The notes beneath the pieces are model-generated. The model saw only the letters and a program-made list of their open reading frames with translations. It was not told the DNA's origin and made no database searches. From assembly GCF_042652345.1 (NCBI RefSeq), contig NZ_JBHSJJ010000001.1, forward strand, positions 558,001 through 622,000: a DNA stretch of 64,000 nucleotides. The letters are read 5' to 3'. The position numbers were made by a program, and so were the translations under genes. How positions within the stretch are numbered: the first letter of the stretch is position 1; every line of letters starts with the position of its first letter. Source of the stretch: Negadavirga shengliensis (GTDB lineage Bacteria; Bacteroidota; Bacteroidia; Cytophagales; Cyclobacteriaceae). Of this stretch, positions 9,079 through 17,528 are shown in pieces.

Positions 9079-10371
9079 TTACTTTGAGGCTCCCAGCTCT
9101 GTTTCCCATCCGGGAGCAGCAAGCCCGTTTAAATCCCATACAATCCGGCCGGCTCTTATGGTAAGCTCCGCCTCCAGTTTTTGTGTTCCGTTTATCTTGG
9201 TACCGCGGATATCCAAAAAACCAAAATCCCCCTCTCTCAGGTTAAAGATGGCTATATCCGCCTCGGCTCCTACACTTAAATGCCCCAGGTCTTCCCTGCC
9301 TATCACCTGGGCAGGATTAACGGTGGCCCTCTGGATGACATCCTGCAGAGACATCCCCATGTTGATGAATTTTGAAAGCAAATTCGTCATGTCCTTAAAC
9401 CCGCCATTCATGCTGTCCTTGTGCAGGTCTGAACTGATCACATCCGGCAAAAAACCCTGTTGCAAAGCCGGTATGGCCTGCCGGAAGGAAAACGCACCCC
9501 CGCCGTGGCCCACATCAAACTTAATTCCCCTTTTTTGGGCTTCAAATACAAACGGTTTTACTTTGAGCTGTTCATCTACTATGGTTTCCCTGTTTTTCGG
9601 CCCATAGGAAAAGGTATGGGTGAATATGTCCCCGGGCCGTAGGTGTTTCATAAAAAGGTCCTCTATAGAATTGGGCGGCTGATGTTCGCCAAAATCCACC
9701 ATCACAGGTACATTTGCCAGTTCGCCAGCCTCCACGGCCTTGTCAACCTGGGTAAAGTCCCCCCAATAATGTGCCGATTTAATACCTACCAAAATACCGG
9801 GAAACAAGCGGGTAATCATATGGGCGGTCATCGCAGGATTCATGTCCATGACATCCTGTTCCTCAAAGCGCCCATACATGCCCGTACCCACAATGTTCAA
9901 AAATGCCAGAACCCTCGTCTGGCTGCGGTCTATGGTTTGCTGTTTGAACAGCCTGAAATTCCTCCATCCGGCCGACCCGGCATCCACTACCGTGGTCACT
10001 CCCGCCCGAAAAGTAAACCCATCGGGGGGCAGGCTGGTAATGCCGTCAGCGATATAAGACATCGGCTCGGTACCGTGGAAAACATGCACATGCATATCCA
10101 CCAACCCGGGAGTGACATACAGACCGGTAACATCGACCACTTTATTGGCATTCTCCGCAGGGATATCCTTCGCCACTTCTGCAATTTCTTTGTTCTTTAT
10201 GGCCACATCCATCACTTCATCTATTCCGTTTTTGGCATCAATGACATGCCCCCCTTTTAGCAGTAAGTCAAAATTTTGGGCAAACACTGATCCGCATGTG
10301 ATACAAAAAATCATGGTATACATCATTAAGAAATGATGAATCGAAACCGCTATACGTAATTGTCTTTTCAT
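9079..10371 (-). CDS. Exported amidohydrolase/deacetylase-family metallohydrolase (EF_0837-type), paralogue
   Basis: 430 residues. A signal peptide (ending CGSVFAQ) precedes an amidohydrolase body with HxH in DMHVHVF near residue 95, VGIKSAHYWGD, FTHTFSYG and SSDLHKDSMNG. It is closely similar throughout to the next gene, and its stop codon touches that gene's start region, so both are translated from one message. It is the first gene of module A, divergent from the NRAMP-like gene across 328 bp. Two tandem copies per module suggest related but different substrates. Confidence 0.87.
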   Translation of the reverse strand: MKRQLRIAVSIHHFLMMYTMIFCITCGSVFAQNFDLLLKGGHVIDAKNGIDEVMDVAIKNKEIAEVAKDIPAENANKVVDVTGLYVTPGLVDMHVHVFHGTEPMSYIADGITSLPPDGFTFRAGVTTVVDAGSAGWRNFRLFKQQTIDRSQTRVLAFLNIVGTGMYGRFEEQDVMDMNPAMTAHMITRLFPGILVGIKSAHYWGDFTQVDKAVEAGELANVPVMVDFGEHQPPNSIEDLFMKHLRPGDIFTHTFSYGPKNRETIVDEQLKVKPFVFEAQKRGIKFDVGHGGGAFSFRQAIPALQQGFLPDVISSDLHKDSMNGGFKDMTNLLSKFINMGMSLQDVIQRATVNPAQVIGREDLGHLSVGAEADIAIFNLREGDFGFLDIRGTKINGTQKLEAELTIRAGRIVWDLNGLAAPGWETELGASK

Positions 10372-10699
10372 AGTGCTTTTTGGGGGAAGTCTGTGTGGGT
10401 CACGTCGAGGACTGCAGTGTTGTATTCATAGGCTCATTTTACTTGGTCATGGCCGTTACAAGGACTTCCTGTTTTTGATAAACCCATGTTTTCTTCCTTT
10501 ACGCACGTGTTTACCACAGCCGATAAATCGTATTAGAGAACATTTAGAATACATAGGAAATATTGTGAAAAAATATCTATCAACAAAGCCTTATTCTATA
10601 AAAAAATAATCAATGTATATGAATGCTTTTTTTTGGGGATGGAAATAACCATATTACCGCAAATTCAATTCAGCGGCTTAAAACTTGAGAGAAACAGCT
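10372..10699. other. Divergent intergenic region between module A and NRAMP-like gene
   Basis: This 328-bp stretch must hold promoters for both directions. I see a small CACGTG palindrome near 10505 and an AT-rich second half, but no clear TTTG/TAnnTTTG promoter pair. A 78-codon plus-strand frame (10373-10609) has no family resemblance and is not called. Confidence 0.4.
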
Positions 10700-11971
10700 A
10701 TGGCAACAAACGGCAAATCGAATTTTTTCACTAAAATCTGGCTCTGGATGCTGAGTATCGGGCCTGGTATTTTTTGCATCGGATATACCATCGGTACAGG
10801 CAGCGTCACATCGATGGCCAAGGCGGGAAGCCAGTTTGGTATGCAATTGTTGTGGGTCCTTGTCCTAAGTTGTCTGTTTGCCTGGGTATTGATGGAAGCT
10901 TACGGGCGATATGCGGTGGTGACCGGACAGACTTCTATTTACAGTTTTAAAACCAAATTAAAGGGGGGCAAGCTCATTTCCATTTTGGTTGTGGGAGGTA
11001 TCATCATAGCCCAATGGAATTCCCTTTCCGGCATTTTAGGCCTAAGTGCCAATGCCATCTATGAATTGGCCCATCTTTTTTTCCCTGCCCTTCCAAGCGA
11101 AAGTTATTGGGCGGTGCTGGGGATTGCCATTGTACTCATTCTGATCATGTACGCGTTGCTATGGGTAGGAAAATATTCTTTTTTCGAAAAAGTGTTGATC
11201 GTTTTTGTCACCCTTATGGGCATCTCATTTATCATTTCCATGTTTGTGGTTTTGCCGGCGCCGGAAGAAGTAATCAGCGGCTTGATGCCCACGGTTCCGG
11301 AAGTGGCAGGAGGGAAGCTATTGGTGGCTGCCTTTGTCGGCACCACGATGGCGGCTCCTACCTTTGTGGTCAGGCCTCTTTTGATGAAGGGAAAAGGGTG
11401 GACCCGGGAAAACACTAAAGAACAATCAAATGATGCTTTGTTTTCTGCCATGTTGATGTTGGTCATCAATGTAGCCATCATGGCAGCCGCCACAGGAGCA
11501 TTGTATGCAGAAGGCAAGTCCATAGAAAAGGTGCTGGATATGGTATATACGCTGGAACCGGTAGCGGGAAAGTTTGCTGTGGCCGTGTTTATGACGGGAG
11601 CGCTGAGCGCGGGATTGTCTTCTATATTCCCCATTCTGATGGTAGCCCCCCTTCTAATAGCAGACTATAAAGACGGGGAGCTGGATACGGACTCCAGAAG
11701 GTTCCGGATCCTCACAGGAGTAGCCTGCCTCATGGGATTGACAGTTCCCGTCCTGGGCGCCAATCCTATTTTTGCCCAGATTCTGACACAGGTGGCTGCA
11801 GTGTTTGTTTTACCCCTGGTAATAGCCTGCATACTGTACCTGGTCAACCAGCAAGCATTAATGGGAAAACACAAAGCAGGTTACCTACTGAACATCGGAC
11901 TGGTGGCCGCCCTGTTCTTTGCTTGCGTGATTTCCTATACCGGCTGTCTTGCCCTCTCAGAGTTGTTGTGA
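10700..11971 (+). CDS. NRAMP-family membrane transporter lacking the metal-site motif
   Basis: 423 residues with about 11 membrane segments. The N-terminal GPGIFCIGYTIGTGSVTSM segment aligns with NRAMP helix 1, but the metal-binding DPGN is replaced by GTGS. The helix 6 motif usually MPH reads TMAAPTF, so the canonical metal-ligand Met is not in its expected context. Start ATG 10700 is preferred over TTG 10685. It is divergent from module A, and SusC/SusD follow. Known NRAMPs carry Mn2+/Fe2+ by proton coupling; without these residues the substrate here may differ. Family membership is likely, transport of a metal uncertain. Confidence 0.8.
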   Translation: MATNGKSNFFTKIWLWMLSIGPGIFCIGYTIGTGSVTSMAKAGSQFGMQLLWVLVLSCLFAWVLMEAYGRYAVVTGQTSIYSFKTKLKGGKLISILVVGGIIIAQWNSLSGILGLSANAIYELAHLFFPALPSESYWAVLGIAIVLILIMYALLWVGKYSFFEKVLIVFVTLMGISFIISMFVVLPAPEEVISGLMPTVPEVAGGKLLVAAFVGTTMAAPTFVVRPLLMKGKGWTRENTKEQSNDALFSAMLMLVINVAIMAAATGALYAEGKSIEKVLDMVYTLEPVAGKFAVAVFMTGALSAGLSSIFPILMVAPLLIADYKDGELDTDSRRFRILTGVACLMGLTVPVLGANPIFAQILTQVAAVFVLPLVIACILYLVNQQALMGKHKAGYLLNIGLVAALFFACVISYTGCLALSELL

Positions 11972-12758
11972 AAATCCAAATTTGTCCTTCTTCCCTTCCC
12001 GGACACGGGGCCTTGCCAACCCATCCAGCCACATATTCAATCCCTTCTAAAAAGAAATGTACATACATATAATGTACATCAACAGGCAATATCGCGTTTA
12101 CGAAACAATAAAATCAAAACTTTGATGAACGGTGATAGCCTCTCCGTCCATTAACAGAAAGAAATATTACATTATATCATTAGATCGCGTTTTTCAAAAT
12201 CAACCATTTATTTTTTTAAATAATATAAAATTTAATTTATCAATTTTCTGTCAGTACCTATATGTTAAATCATTTATACAACTGTTTCCAAACGAACGTG
12301 CTGGAATTCATGAAATAATGCAATTTAATTTGAATTACAACAAATTAACAAAAAATAATTTTTTGTTATTGAATCCATAAATTCAAAAAAAATTTATTAT
12401 ATATGCCGATATTTAAATTAAAAAATTATTTCATCGGTATTCGTATTGCTTGGAAGAAAAATAATGCTTAATATTACTAAAAGGGAGTTTTTGCCTCACC
12501 TAACCCGGTCCAAAAGCTCCGGCCTTAGTCCAACCTATTGACCTTTTTTTACCCTATTTGTAGGATGCTTACTAAAATCATTATATAACTAAAAAAATTT
12601 GTATGGTTCACTAAATACTAAAAATCTTCATTAATCCCCCGAGGAGTCTATTGCAGTTAAAACATATTGTTCGCGTAGGTATTACTGTCTACCAGTAATT
12701 AACACACCAATATCCATTTGGATTGTTCTTTTATCTATTATTCTATTTCATTCATCTT
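11972..12758. other. Long AT-rich region upstream of susC-like gene
   Basis: 787 bp without a credible gene. An 82-codon plus-strand frame (12132-12380) is just AT-rich sequence (Asn/Lys/Ile/Phe-rich). A perfect 7-bp inverted repeat (ATTACTG, five-base loop, CAGTAAT) lies at 12681-12699, about 60 bp before the susC-like start, and could be an operator. No convincing -33/-7 promoter was found. Confidence 0.45.
12681..12699. promoter_or_regulatory. Inverted repeat upstream of susC-like gene, candidate operator
   Basis: Perfect 7-bp arms ATTACTG and CAGTAAT around TCTAC. Its position 60 bp upstream of the TonB-dependent receptor start makes a regulatory role possible. Nothing else supports it. 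Confidence 0.35.
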
Positions 12759-15700
12759 ATGAAAAAAAGTTTACTTGCTTTATTGCTTATGTCTTTTGCA
12801 CTTTGTGCAATGGCACAAGACAGGACGGTCACCGGCACGGTGACTGATGATGACGCGAATACGCCGCTACCGGGCGTGAGCGTACTCGTAAAAGGGACCA
12901 ATATCGGTACGATCACCGATATTGATGGTCAATACAGCATCAATGTCCCCCCTACTGGCAATACCCTCGTGTTTTCCTATTTGGGATACGGAAGAAGGGA
13001 ATTGCCCCTAGGCAACAGTAACGTAATCAACGTTACCCTAACCGCGGAAGAAGCTGCACTGTCAGAAGTGGTTGTTACGGCTTTCGGTTTGGAAAGGGAA
13101 AAGAAAGCCCTTACCTATACCGTACAGGATGTCAGCACCAGGGAGCTTTCCGAAGCCCGGGAATTGAATGTCATGAACTCCCTCTCGGGAAAAGTGGCGG
13201 GCCTTTCTATCAACAGGGCAGGAAGCGGTGTCGGAAGCCCTACCCGGGTAATTCTTAGGGGTAACAGGTCCATCAGCGGTGACAGCCAACCCCTATATAT
13301 AGTGGATGGTGTCCCGGCCAACGGTATAGAAAACCTCAACCCGGATGACATCGAGAGTATCAACGTGCTGAAAGGGCCGAATGCGGCAGCCCTTTATGGA
13401 AGCAGGGCCAACAACGGGGCGATTGTGGTGAATACCAAAAGAGGTGCCGCCACCGGCTTTAACGTGACGCTGAACACCTCCTATATGTTTGATGAACCTT
13501 TGTTGTTAACCAATTATCAAAATATATATGGTCAAGGCAGCAATGGAAACTATGCGCCGGGTTCGGAATTTTCCTGGGGCCCCAGGATGGATGGCTCTTC
13601 GGTCGCCGACTGGTCGCCTGATCCCAACAGGCCACAGGACTCCTATTCCTTTTTACCACAACCCAACAATGTCCGGGATTTCTTCCGGACAGGTCATAAT
13701 TTGGCTACTACCCTGGCCATCACCGGTGGCAATGAGCGGAACCAGACTTATTTCTCCTATACCTACACCGATGCCGCCGGTGTGGTACCCAACAACGATC
13801 TTTCCAGACACAGCATCAATCTACGGTTGACCAATAAACTGACGGACAGGCTGACTTTGGATTCCAAAATCAACTACATCCGTCAGGACATTGATAACCA
13901 GCTGGCCCAGGGAGAAAATTTCTCCAACCCCATCCGCCACATCTACAGGCTGCCACGAAACATCAGAACCGAAGACATTTCCCGGTTTGAATATGTCAAC
14001 GAAGCGGGATTGTTGCGCCAGAATTACTTCAACCCAGGTTCGAACGGTGGGGCTAACCCTTATTGGGCCATCAACAGGAATCTCAGGGTCAATACTTTGG
14101 ACAGGATCGTAGCCTTTACTTCCCTGAATTATGAGCTGGCCGAAGGATTAACCGTACTGGCCAGAGCCGCGTTGGACCGGTCTTTTGGGACCAATGAAGA
14201 AAAGCTGTACAACGACAGTTACATCATCGCCCAAAATGGCAGGTATACGTTTGGGAATTCAGAAAGCATGGAGATCAACACCGATTTCCTGATTTCCTAT
14301 GAAAAGACACTCAGCCAAGATTGGTATTTCAATGTAAACCTTGGAGGAAACAGCAGGATCAACAGGAATTCCAGCTTGAGTTCAAATACGGGACAGAATA
14401 TGATCGTGCCTAACTTCTTTGCCATGCAAAACACCCAACAGGTAGTTTCCACACATGGTGTCGGATCACCCAGGGATGTAAACTCCCTTTATTCCTTTGG
14501 GCAATTGGCATGGAAAAACGCCATATTCCTGGATGTGACGGCCAGAAATGACTGGAGCTCTACCTTGCCACGGCAAAACTGGTCGTTTTTCTATCCTTCA
14601 GTCGGTTTGAACGCCGTCGTTTCCGATCTGGTACAATTTCCCCAGTGGTTCACCTTTGCCAAAGCAAGGGCATCCTTCGCGGAAGTGGGTAATGACACCA
14701 GCCCTTATCAGCTCCAAAGAACCGCTGCTTTTGCTGCAGGCGGCTTGGGCGGGTACCTTTCTTTGAGTACGACGTTGCCTAATGAGAACCTCCTTCCAGA
14801 AACCACCAGGTCCATTGAAATAGGAGGTGATTTCAGGTTCATGGACAATAGATTGGGTTTGGATTTCACCTACTATAAAACCAACTCCATTAACCAACTG
14901 TTTACCGTAGCCTTGCCTGTAGGCTCCGGTGCATCCAGTTTCTTTACCAACGGTGGGGATGTGCAGAATGAGGGTATTGAGGCGGTAGTCAACATCACAC
15001 CTATCAGAAGGAGTGATTTTAACTGGAATATCACAGCCAACTTTGCCCGGAATATATCCATGGTGAATGAAATCAATGATGAACGGCCCAGTATTGTGGT
15101 AGGCTCTGACTTTCTTCGTCAGTTCAGAGTGGAGGAAGGGAAAATGTTCGGTGAGGTTTATTCCAGGGGATATCTGAGAGATGATCAGGGCAGGGTAATC
15201 GTAGGGGAAAACGGTGTACCCAGAACCACCCCCGGCTTTACCGTCAGGGTGGCTAATTATAATCCCATCTGGATAGGGGGAATTCAAAATTCCTTTACCT
15301 ATAAAAACTTCAGGGCGAATTTCACCATCGATTTCAGACAGGGCGGTAGCATTGCTTCCTTGACTAACGCCATCATATATGCGGACGGGGTGACGGAAGA
15401 AACCCTTGAGGGCAGAGACGGCGGGCTGATTTTTGGACAAAACTTCATGGCACATGAAACTGCGGTAAGGGAAGCAGAGGACGGAACCTATGTCCCCAAT
15501 GACATCCCCACCACGGCTGAATTGTTTTGGGTGAATATGGGCGGAAGGAATGCCCCTATCGGTGAAGTGTTTTCCGTTTCGGCCACAAACGTCAGGATGA
15601 GGGAAGCAGTTATCGGATACTCCATTCCAAGAAGTAAACTGGAAGGGTTACCCTTAAATTCTGTCAACATCTCATTTGTGGCCAGAAACCTGTTTTTCTT

Positions 15701-15827
15701 CCTGAATGAAGCCAAAAACATAGATCCTGACGTAACGGTAGGTACAGCAGCTTCCGCAGCTGGCTTTGATTCCTTTGGCCCTCCTACGGCCAGGTCATTC
15801 GGTCTTAATCTTAATTTAGGGTTCTAA
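12759..15827 (+). CDS. SusC/RagA-family TonB-dependent outer membrane receptor
   Basis: 1022 residues. A Sec signal (MKKSLLALLLMSFALCAMAQ) is followed by a carboxypeptidase-regulatory-like domain (VTGTVTDDDANTPLPGVSV), a plug domain with the SusC-type VVTAFG and LYIVDGVP motifs, and a beta-barrel ending in aromatic Phe (LNLGF). SusC proteins import oligomeric substrates across the outer membrane with a SusD lid. The ATG at 12759 is chosen over an upstream ATG because it starts the signal peptide. The SusD gene follows after 9 bp. The cargo is not shown by sequence; no glycoside hydrolases lie nearby, so a non-glycan ligand related to modules A/B is possible. Confidence 0.95.
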   Translation: MKKSLLALLLMSFALCAMAQDRTVTGTVTDDDANTPLPGVSVLVKGTNIGTITDIDGQYSINVPPTGNTLVFSYLGYGRRELPLGNSNVINVTLTAEEAALSEVVVTAFGLEREKKALTYTVQDVSTRELSEARELNVMNSLSGKVAGLSINRAGSGVGSPTRVILRGNRSISGDSQPLYIVDGVPANGIENLNPDDIESINVLKGPNAAALYGSRANNGAIVVNTKRGAATGFNVTLNTSYMFDEPLLLTNYQNIYGQGSNGNYAPGSEFSWGPRMDGSSVADWSPDPNRPQDSYSFLPQPNNVRDFFRTGHNLATTLAITGGNERNQTYFSYTYTDAAGVVPNNDLSRHSINLRLTNKLTDRLTLDSKINYIRQDIDNQLAQGENFSNPIRHIYRLPRNIRTEDISRFEYVNEAGLLRQNYFNPGSNGGANPYWAINRNLRVNTLDRIVAFTSLNYELAEGLTVLARAALDRSFGTNEEKLYNDSYIIAQNGRYTFGNSESMEINTDFLISYEKTLSQDWYFNVNLGGNSRINRNSSLSSNTGQNMIVPNFFAMQNTQQVVSTHGVGSPRDVNSLYSFGQLAWKNAIFLDVTARNDWSSTLPRQNWSFFYPSVGLNAVVSDLVQFPQWFTFAKARASFAEVGNDTSPYQLQRTAAFAAGGLGGYLSLSTTLPNENLLPETTRSIEIGGDFRFMDNRLGLDFTYYKTNSINQLFTVALPVGSGASSFFTNGGDVQNEGIEAVVNITPIRRSDFNWNITANFARNISMVNEINDERPSIVVGSDFLRQFRVEEGKMFGEVYSRGYLRDDQGRVIVGENGVPRTTPGFTVRVANYNPIWIGGIQNSFTYKNFRANFTIDFRQGGSIASLTNAIIYADGVTEETLEGRDGGLIFGQNFMAHETAVREAEDGTYVPNDIPTTAELFWVNMGGRNAPIGEVFSVSATNVRMREAVIGYSIPRSKLEGLPLNSVNISFVARNLFFFLNEAKNIDPDVTVGTAASAAGFDSFGPPTARSFGLNLNLGF

Positions 15828-15836
15828 AAATCAAAG

Positions 15837-17453
15837 ATGATGAAAATATCTAAAATAGCGATGGGTTTATCCCTTACGGCATTGACATTCGGTGCCTGTA
15901 CGGAAAATTTCGAAGAGCTGAATACGCCACCAAATGCCATCGTAGCATCCAATTTGGATATTGGATTGCTGGGGCAGGCTTTCGCCAATGCACAGGGAAG
16001 GGCCATGTACCTTGCTCCTGGGGGGAGTACCGCAGGCTTCCAGACCGCGCAAAGTTTATTTGCAGATTTATATGCGCAATATTTTGCCACCACCCAAGTG
16101 AATTTTGACTCGGACCGGCATACCCAGGTGGGCGGTTGGTCCAATGGTGCCTGGAACTATTTCTATGGACAGGCGGCGCCGGTCATTAAATTTGTGGAGG
16201 ATTTCACTGCAGAAAATGATCTGCCCTTGGAAAATGCCATTATAAAAGTTTGGAAGGTCGCGGGCTACCATAGAATTACCGACTACTGGGGTCCTATCAT
16301 CTATTCCGAATTCGGGAATGGACAAACCAGCGTGGATTATGACACCCAGGAATCTGTCTATAGGGATTTCTTCGTCCAGTTGGATCAGGCGGTCAGTGTG
16401 TTGAAACAACATTCCGGTGGAAGTGCTTTTGTGGGCCATGATCAGATTTACGGAGGAAGTGCCGCTAAATGGCTGCTGTTTGCCAATTCTTTGAGACTAC
16501 GTTTGGCCATGAGGGTAAAATATGCTGACCCTGCCCTGGCCAAAGCGGAAGCCGAAAAAGCGGTTGCAGACGGGGTGATCGCGTCCAACAGTGACAATGC
16601 ATTTATCAACACCACCATTAACTCCCGTAATCCCTATTGGATCATTACCAACTGGGGTGAATTCCGGATGAGTGCATTGATGGAAAGTGTGATGTTGGGA
16701 TACGAGGATCCAAGGGTCGGCATATATTTCAGTGAAACGCAGGATTATCAGGATACCGGCTCGGGCCCTCCCTATAAAGGATTGAGAAATGGACTGTCAA
16801 GAGAAGACCTGGGCCAAACGGGATGGAACAGTGCCCATTCCGATATGGGAGTCATATTCCTGAATGAAAACAGGGGAGGCAGTGCCGCAGGAGAGCCGTG
16901 GAGGGTGATGAGTTCTGCCGAAGTATACTTCTTAAGGGCTGAGGGTGCTCTGGAAGGTTGGAACATGGGAGGTTCTGCCCAGGAGTTTTATGAAAAAGGC
17001 ATTGAGATGTCCATGACAGAACCACGCATAGGAGCTTCTCCGGCCGCTGTTCAGGCTTATATTTCCAGCTCAAACACACCAAAAGCGGTCACATTCGCCA
17101 ATTCATCCTGGAATTTAGCGCCTAATTCCGATATCCCTGTAGCCTATCTTACCGGAGGACCCAAAGAAAAACAACTGGAACAAATCTGTACCCAAAAATG
17201 GATAGCCCTCTATCCTGACGGATGGGAAGCTTGGGCTGAATTAAGAAGGACCAAATATCCCAGCCCTTATCCCAGATTAAATTCAGACAACGAGAGTGTG
17301 CCGGCCAACATGGTCATGCCAAGGTTGATATTTGTCGAGGGTGAGTTCAATAACAACGCTGCAGCGGTCGGCAGGGCCATTGAACTTCCCGAACTGGCAT
17401 CCAGGGGTGGGAATAGAAACTCCACCAAACTATGGTGGGACGCCAAACCTTAA
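15837..17453 (+). CDS. SusD/RagB-family nutrient-binding outer membrane lipoprotein
   Basis: 538 residues. A lipoprotein signal (ALTFGACTENFEELN, Cys about residue 21) leads into a helical TPR-type SusD fold of the SusD-like_2 group (FANAQGRAMYLAP, SAAKWLLFANSLRLRLAMR, KWIALYPDGWEAWAELRRTKYP). It caps the SusC pore and captures ligand at the cell surface. It lies 9 bp downstream of the susC-like gene, and a strong terminator follows at 17486-17513, so the two form a bicistronic unit. An ATG at 15840 is an equally possible start. Confidence 0.93.
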   Translation: MMKISKIAMGLSLTALTFGACTENFEELNTPPNAIVASNLDIGLLGQAFANAQGRAMYLAPGGSTAGFQTAQSLFADLYAQYFATTQVNFDSDRHTQVGGWSNGAWNYFYGQAAPVIKFVEDFTAENDLPLENAIIKVWKVAGYHRITDYWGPIIYSEFGNGQTSVDYDTQESVYRDFFVQLDQAVSVLKQHSGGSAFVGHDQIYGGSAAKWLLFANSLRLRLAMRVKYADPALAKAEAEKAVADGVIASNSDNAFINTTINSRNPYWIITNWGEFRMSALMESVMLGYEDPRVGIYFSETQDYQDTGSGPPYKGLRNGLSREDLGQTGWNSAHSDMGVIFLNENRGGSAAGEPWRVMSSAEVYFLRAEGALEGWNMGGSAQEFYEKGIEMSMTEPRIGASPAAVQAYISSSNTPKAVTFANSSWNLAPNSDIPVAYLTGGPKEKQLEQICTQKWIALYPDGWEAWAELRRTKYPSPYPRLNSDNESVPANMVMPRLIFVEGEFNNNAAAVGRAIELPELASRGGNRNSTKLWWDAKP

Positions 17454-17485
17454 GGCAAGGAAGTTATTTAACAATATTTGATAAA

Positions 17486-17513
17486 AGGTGCCGTTCTTAA
17501 CGGCACTTTTTTT
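17486..17513 (+). terminator. Rho-independent terminator after susCD pair
   Basis: Perfect 8-bp stem GTGCCGTT/AACGGCAC (17488-17495 and 17499-17506) with a three-base loop, preceded by an A-run and followed by seven T. It ends the SusC/SusD transcription unit. Confidence 0.9.
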
Positions 17514-17528
17514 AATTTAAAGTCCGGT

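Noticed and set aside
10373..10609. 78-codon frame between module A and NRAMP-like gene
   Set aside because: Cys/Leu-rich with no conserved motif, and overlaps the expected divergent promoter region.
12132..12380. 82-codon plus-strand frame in the region before susC
   Set aside because: AT-rich composition, Asn/Lys/Ile/Phe bias, no ribosome site or homology seen.
14598..15455. 285-codon minus-strand frame inside the susC-like gene
   Set aside because: Antisense shadow of a clear TonB-receptor barrel region.
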